Source: Fictibacillus terranigra (lineage in GTDB: Bacteria > Bacillota > Bacilli > Bacillales > Fictibacillaceae). From it: a stretch of DNA of 64,000 bases. Shown one piece after another: positions 60,713-64,000 of the stretch. The notes under the pieces are model-generated. The model was not told the origin of the DNA. It worked only from the letters and a program-made list of their open reading frames with translations, and did not search any database. Location: assembly GCF_030412265.1 (NCBI RefSeq), contig NZ_JAUHLN010000008.1, positions 1-64,000 of the forward strand. Direction: 5' to 3'. The number at the start of each line of letters is the position of its first letter. Positions within the stretch are counted from its first letter, which is position 1. Both the position numbers and the translations under genes were made by a program.

Positions 60713-61693
60713 ATGAAAGCGATTGTTATAACTGAATTTGGCGGACCAGAAGTGTTGAAGTACACGGAGATTGAGAAACCCGCCCTTGGGCCAAAGCAAG
60801 TGTTAATCCGTGTTATAGCAACTGCAGTAAACTTTGCGGACATTAAAGCCAGATACGGCAAATATCATGGAACGGGGCAGCCTCCGTTCGTTCCGGGTTT
60901 GGATGCTGCCGGGACAGTTGAAGCGGTTGGGGAAGGCGTAAAACGTTTAAAAGCCGGGGACAGGGTAATAGCTTTCCCCAAAAATGGTTCCTATGCGGAG
61001 TATATTGTCGCCGATGAAAATCTCACCTTTGCAATTCCGGACAGTATCGACTTTGAAACGGCCGCGGCCTGCCCAACCGTTTCCTTTACCTCATATAAGC
61101 TTTTGGCAGATGTCGCAAGGCTTCAGCACGGAGAAACGGTATTGATACATGCCGCAGCAGGTGGTATTGGTACGACTGCGATTCAGCTTGCCAAGGTATT
61201 AGGGGCGAAGCGCGTAATCGGAACCATAGGAAATGAAAGTAAAAAAGCTGCAGCACTGGAAGCTGGTGCAGATTATGTCATCTGCTATGAAACCGAAGAT
61301 TTTGCTGCGAAAGTAAATGAACTGACGGATGGGCGGGGTGCCGATGTCATTCTGGATTCGATCTCCGGATGGGTTGCAGAAAAAAGTCTTGAATGTCTTG
61401 CGTATTATGGAAGATTGGTCAATTTCGGCAATGCCGCCGGGGGCATGGTAGGCCAAGTCAAAACAACGGATCTGCATTCCCGCTGCCGTTCTGTTATGGG
61501 GTTCAGCTTGGGAACCACCCGCGACAGACGCCCATACCTTTTGCAGGATACGGCTGACCAGGTGCTTCCTTATTTGGCGGATGGCCGCCTGCAAATGAAG
61601 ATCGGTTCACGTTTTTCCATTGAGGATGCGGCAAAGGCACATGAACTGGTGGAAAGCAGACAAAGTACCGGTAAGATATTGCTAACGTTATAA
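60713..61693 (+). CDS. NADPH:quinone oxidoreductase-family (zinc-free MDR) enzyme
   Basis: A 326-residue enzyme. ATG 60713 is chosen as GGGAGG lies 8 bases upstream. It lacks the zinc cysteines of alcohol dehydrogenases. Motifs: GLDAAGTVEAVGEGV, HAAAGGIGTTAIQLAK (nucleotide binding) and GADVILDSISG. Members reduce quinones or the C=C bond of enones with NADPH. Last gene of the operon; it may reduce an unsaturated intermediate, or simply detoxify. Confidence 0.88.
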   Translation: MKAIVITEFGGPEVLKYTEIEKPALGPKQVLIRVIATAVNFADIKARYGKYHGTGQPPFVPGLDAAGTVEAVGEGVKRLKAGDRVIAFPKNGSYAEYIVADENLTFAIPDSIDFETAAACPTVSFTSYKLLADVARLQHGETVLIHAAAGGIGTTAIQLAKVLGAKRVIGTIGNESKKAAALEAGADYVICYETEDFAAKVNELTDGRGADVILDSISGWVAEKSLECLAYYGRLVNFGNAAGGMVGQVKTTDLHSRCRSVMGFSLGTTRDRRPYLLQDTADQVLPYLADGRLQMKIGSRFSIEDAAKAHELVESRQSTGKILLTL

Positions 61694-61702
61694 AATTTCT
61701 AA

Positions 61703-61733
61703 GGCAGGGAACCTACCCTGTCTTTTTCACTTT
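61703..61733 (+). terminator. terminator of the organic-acid operon
   Basis: GGCAGGG with CCCTGTC around ACCTA, then TTTTTC. Confidence 0.75.
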
Positions 61734-61789
61734 TTTTCTACCTAATTTACTAATAGAATACCCAGGAATCCATCAGTTGTATGTTCGGT

Positions 61790-62205
61790 TGTGTTGGAAG
61801 AGATGCTGGGACGGTTGAATTACTCGGCGGAACGGTAGCTTTTTGCAGTATGGACAGGTGAATGCGGATTGGGCAAAACGATGGCCATCCGTAAATTGAC
61901 GGATCAGCTCGATGCGTCTCTTTACAAACTTCTCTACCTGTCCGACTCCAAACTGACGCCTCGCCATTTTTATAAGGGGATGTTGGAACAGCTTGGACTC
62001 GAATCAAAATTTTATCGAGGGGATGCCAAGCGCCAACTCCACCGAGAAATTGAGCTAATGAAAGGCATTCATCAGCGGACCCCAGTGGTGGTCGTGGATG
62101 AAGCCCATCTGCTGGACCGGGAGATGTAGGAAGAAGTGTGTTTTCTCCTGAATTTCCGAATGGATGCCCAGCCCATGACACTGCTACAACAGGAAAAGCA
62201 TTATT
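61790..62205 (+). pseudogene. ExeA/TniB-like AAA ATPase fragment of an insertion element
   Basis: The frame reads LEEMLGRLNYSAER-stop-LFAVWTGECGLGKT (Walker A), then KLLYLSDSKLTPRHFYKG, VVVVDEAHLLDREM (Walker B), a TAG, and FLLNFRMDAQPMTLL. This is the ATPase partner of a transposase in several insertion elements. Two nonsense codons and loss of both ends make it inactive; no transposase remains. Confidence 0.7.
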
Positions 62206-62416
62206 AATCCAAATGTTAACAAATTAAATTTTTAAAACTCCAAATGATTTACTTTAAAGGTAAGTAAATATTCAGATCGGGATTAAGGAATGACTCCGAA
62301 TCTATGAAAACAAATGTGCTGCAGCTGCTTTCTAGGTTCGGTGATCTCAAGAAAAAATATGTTTAGGGGAAAGAAGAGTTGTTAGCAGGAAAGGTTGGGT
62401 TCTGGGGTGGAATAAC

Positions 62417-62447
62417 AAAAGCCACAGAAATGGCTTCTGTGACTTAT
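62417..62447 (-). terminator. terminator of the S15 peptidase gene
   Basis: On the minus strand AAGTCACAGAA pairs with TTCTGTGGCTT (one mismatch), followed by TTGTTATT. Confidence 0.65.
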
Positions 62448-62458
62448 CTTCCACAAGT

Positions 62459-64000
62459 TTATTTAGTCTTTTTGACTCCCACTAAAGGCAGTTCTGCGTA
62501 ACTTTGTCCAAGGTGCACGTCGTAAGTGGCCCCAGTGGTTGACGCAACGGTGCGTCTGTAGTCGCTTCCCGCAACAATGACTCCGATACGGTGTCCCGCT
62601 TTAAATACATAGTCTTCAGGCAAGGTGTTCCATTGGAACCTGTACGTTTTCTCTGGCCTTAGCTCGTCCTCGATTAAGATCGATTTCCAGTTCTGAGGAT
62701 CGAACCATCCTCTTGTTACCACCTCATAAGGTGCGGTATGGATCGTTTTTTCTGTCTCTTTATAGCATGCATCATCTGCAGCCGAGCTTTCTCCCCAGCA
62801 GCTTTCCTCAGTAAGAGTCCGGATTCCTTCACCTTTGCTTTCATGATCTATACGAGTATCGGTTCCGTAATCCACGATGAGCACCGTCAAATTCGAATCT
62901 GGCTTGTCTACGCCTGCACGCAGGGAAATTTTAGGTCTGCCGCTTAAACGAACATTATTCTTCAATGTATCCGTCAGGAAAACCAACCGGTCGCTTTTTA
63001 CCGTCGTTTCATTCGTTACCATGTCCGTTTCGGTTTGCTTGGGGTTATCCGTAAAACTTTGGGTGGACATTCTTTTCTTCACAGGGGCTGGAGATAAGAT
63101 GCCGTTTGAATCTTTATTTGGTCCCGGCAAAAAGCGCAGTTTCAGTGGGTGAGCCTTCTTATCTGGCCATGATGAATAAGTTTCCCAGTTATCTGCTCCG
63201 CGTTCAATATCAACAGCTGGTTCCTTCATAATGCCATTTTCAATGTCAAGCAGCCAATAATCAAACCATTGATGTAAGGTATCAACCCACTCAGCCCTAC
63301 GGAAATCAAATGGATCGACGTGACCGATCTGAGATAACCATAGTTTGCGAGGAACATCCTCCTTGGAAAGTGCCTCCCACCAATCAGCGAATTGATTCAT
63401 CTTCACGTTGTAGTCATTGAGGCCATGTACAGCAAACACACTTGCCTTAACGTTCTTTACATCTTTTATATAATTTCTCTCATTCCAAAAATCATTATAG
63501 TCACCAGTTTGATCATCAGCCTCTTTATTCAAACGGTCAAAAACAGGCTGACAAGCCTCTTTTCTAGCGGTACTGGTCACCGTCCGGGCTAAGCCGCCAG
63601 GACCATTTTTATAATATGTAAGTCCTTCATAGCGATAATAATTGTACCAGCTGCTTATGGCACCAATCGGCACGATGGTTTTTAACCCCTCGACTCCGGT
63701 TGCAGCGACACCATTAGCTAAAGTACCATCATAAGATTTACCAATCATTCCGACATTGCCCGTTGTCCACTCTGCTTCTACAACTTTACCGTTCTTATCC
63801 CTGGCAGTGGCTCGTCCATTCAACCAATCTATTACTACTTTGATACTTTCAATCTCCTCGTATCCGCCAGTCGTTGCACATCCGTCTGATTGGTTTGTCC
63901 CCACCATTTCTGGATGCACCACAGCATACCCTCTAGGGACGAAATAGTTATCGTAGAAAAGTGGAAACTTCTCATTGATACCATCTTTGTCCTTGTCTTT
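62459..64000 (-). CDS. Xaa-Pro dipeptidyl-peptidase (S15/CocE family), partial
   Basis: The 3' 514 codons of a minus-strand gene that runs off the right edge; the frame stays open to 64000 (KDKDGINEKFPLFYDNYFVPRGYAVV precedes the first in-frame GTG at 63922). Catalytic serine in GMIGKSYDGTLA, aspartate in VFAVHGLNDYNVK and histidine in QIGHVDPFDFR form the alpha/beta-hydrolase triad. The C-terminal jelly-roll domain (from about DNPKQTETDM) closes the protein. It would remove X-Pro dipeptides; some relatives are secreted, which cannot be judged without the N-terminus. Confidence 0.88.
   Translation of the reverse strand, partial: KDKDKDGINEKFPLFYDNYFVPRGYAVVHPEMVGTNQSDGCATTGGYEEIESIKVVIDWLNGRATARDKNGKVVEAEWTTGNVGMIGKSYDGTLANGVAATGVEGLKTIVPIGAISSWYNYYRYEGLTYYKNGPGGLARTVTSTARKEACQPVFDRLNKEADDQTGDYNDFWNERNYIKDVKNVKASVFAVHGLNDYNVKMNQFADWWEALSKEDVPRKLWLSQIGHVDPFDFRRAEWVDTLHQWFDYWLLDIENGIMKEPAVDIERGADNWETYSSWPDKKAHPLKLRFLPGPNKDSNGILSPAPVKKRMSTQSFTDNPKQTETDMVTNETTVKSDRLVFLTDTLKNNVRLSGRPKISLRAGVDKPDSNLTVLIVDYGTDTRIDHESKGEGIRTLTEESCWGESSAADDACYKETEKTIHTAPYEVVTRGWFDPQNWKSILIEDELRPEKTYRFQWNTLPEDYVFKAGHRIGVIVAGSDYRRTVASTTGATYDVHLGQSYAELPLVGVKKTK

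Noticed and set aside
59921-60799. A 292-codon minus-strand frame
   Set aside because: Antisense shadow of the MatC-type carrier gene; serine/proline-rich composition and no ribosome binding site.

Overview
The window reads as a low-to-moderate GC Gram-positive chromosome from the Bacillales, most likely a soil Bacillaceae. Strong AGGAGG-type ribosome binding sites with ATG/GTG/TTG starts, CcpA-type cre boxes, a LexA/DinR box of the Bacillus type, a SigB-type promoter, a YesM/YesN two-component pair and a spore-cortex-type LysM/GH18 protein all point that way. I saw no rRNA, tRNA or CRISPR array. It is an accessory region: four or five complete catabolic loci alternate with decayed genes and insertion-sequence debris.

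Layout. 0-5.2 kb is a patchwork: a frameshifted hypothetical gene, a secreted peptidoglycan-binding protein, a remnant of a PRD/PTS regulator, a small LexA-controlled membrane protein on the minus strand, radC debris, a FbpA/B-like small protein, an ATP-dependent DNA ligase and a GlsB-type stress membrane protein. 5.8-13.0 kb is an RpiR-regulated sugar, polyol or sugar-acid cassette (MDR dehydrogenase, DhnA/LsrF-like class I aldolase, FGGY kinase, 2-hydroxyacid dehydrogenase, MFS transporter). 13.4-20 kb carries an orphan STAS protein, a second peptidoglycan-binding protein, the spore-type GH18 enzyme, an AbrB/MazE-like protein and several unrecognised secreted proteins or lipoproteins.

20.2-35.8 kb is an alpha-glucan (dextran/isomaltooligosaccharide-type) locus: two Gfo/Idh/MocA oxidoreductases, a sugar ABC importer, a YesM/YesN-type system, a second solute-binding lipoprotein and a very large secreted GH66 enzyme whose catalytic domain is split by about six carbohydrate-binding-like modules. 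A second, decayed GH66 lipoprotein gene lies between the ABC permeases and the kinase. 36.7-38.0 kb is a 1.3 kb mini-transposon with 38-40 bp Tn3/Tn4430-type inverted repeats that carries a GC-rich type I methionine aminopeptidase gene. 38.4-45.2 kb is a PRD-regulator/PTS (ascorbate-type) operon with phosphotriesterase-family, creatininase-family and SIS-domain enzymes. Its two ends recur at 2.2 and 3.2 kb, so the left end of the window looks like the ruin of a second copy.

45.3-52.1 kb is insertion debris (MFS, acyl-CoA ligase, IS1595-like, IS4/IS1182-like and IS21 fragments) around a zinc alcohol dehydrogenase and a divergent sigma-54 activator, with a consensus -24/-12 promoter facing the dehydrogenase. 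52.1-61.7 kb is a GntR-controlled organic-acid operon: CoA-transferase, aconitase-family hydratase (two subunits), HMG-CoA-lyase-like aldolase, maleate-isomerase-like enzyme, beta-decarboxylating dehydrogenase, MatC-type carrier and a quinone oxidoreductase. A palindromic operator overlaps its promoter. The window ends inside a minus-strand S15 Xaa-Pro dipeptidyl-peptidase.

Functionally the region is a set of separately controlled nutrient modules (RpiR, YesMN, PRD/PTS, sigma-54 and GntR control), with mobile elements and internal duplication as the apparent drivers of its assembly. The least described items are the GH66 architecture, the SOS-linked 55-residue protein, the MetAP-carrying mini-Tn3, and the substrates of the PTS and CoA operons.
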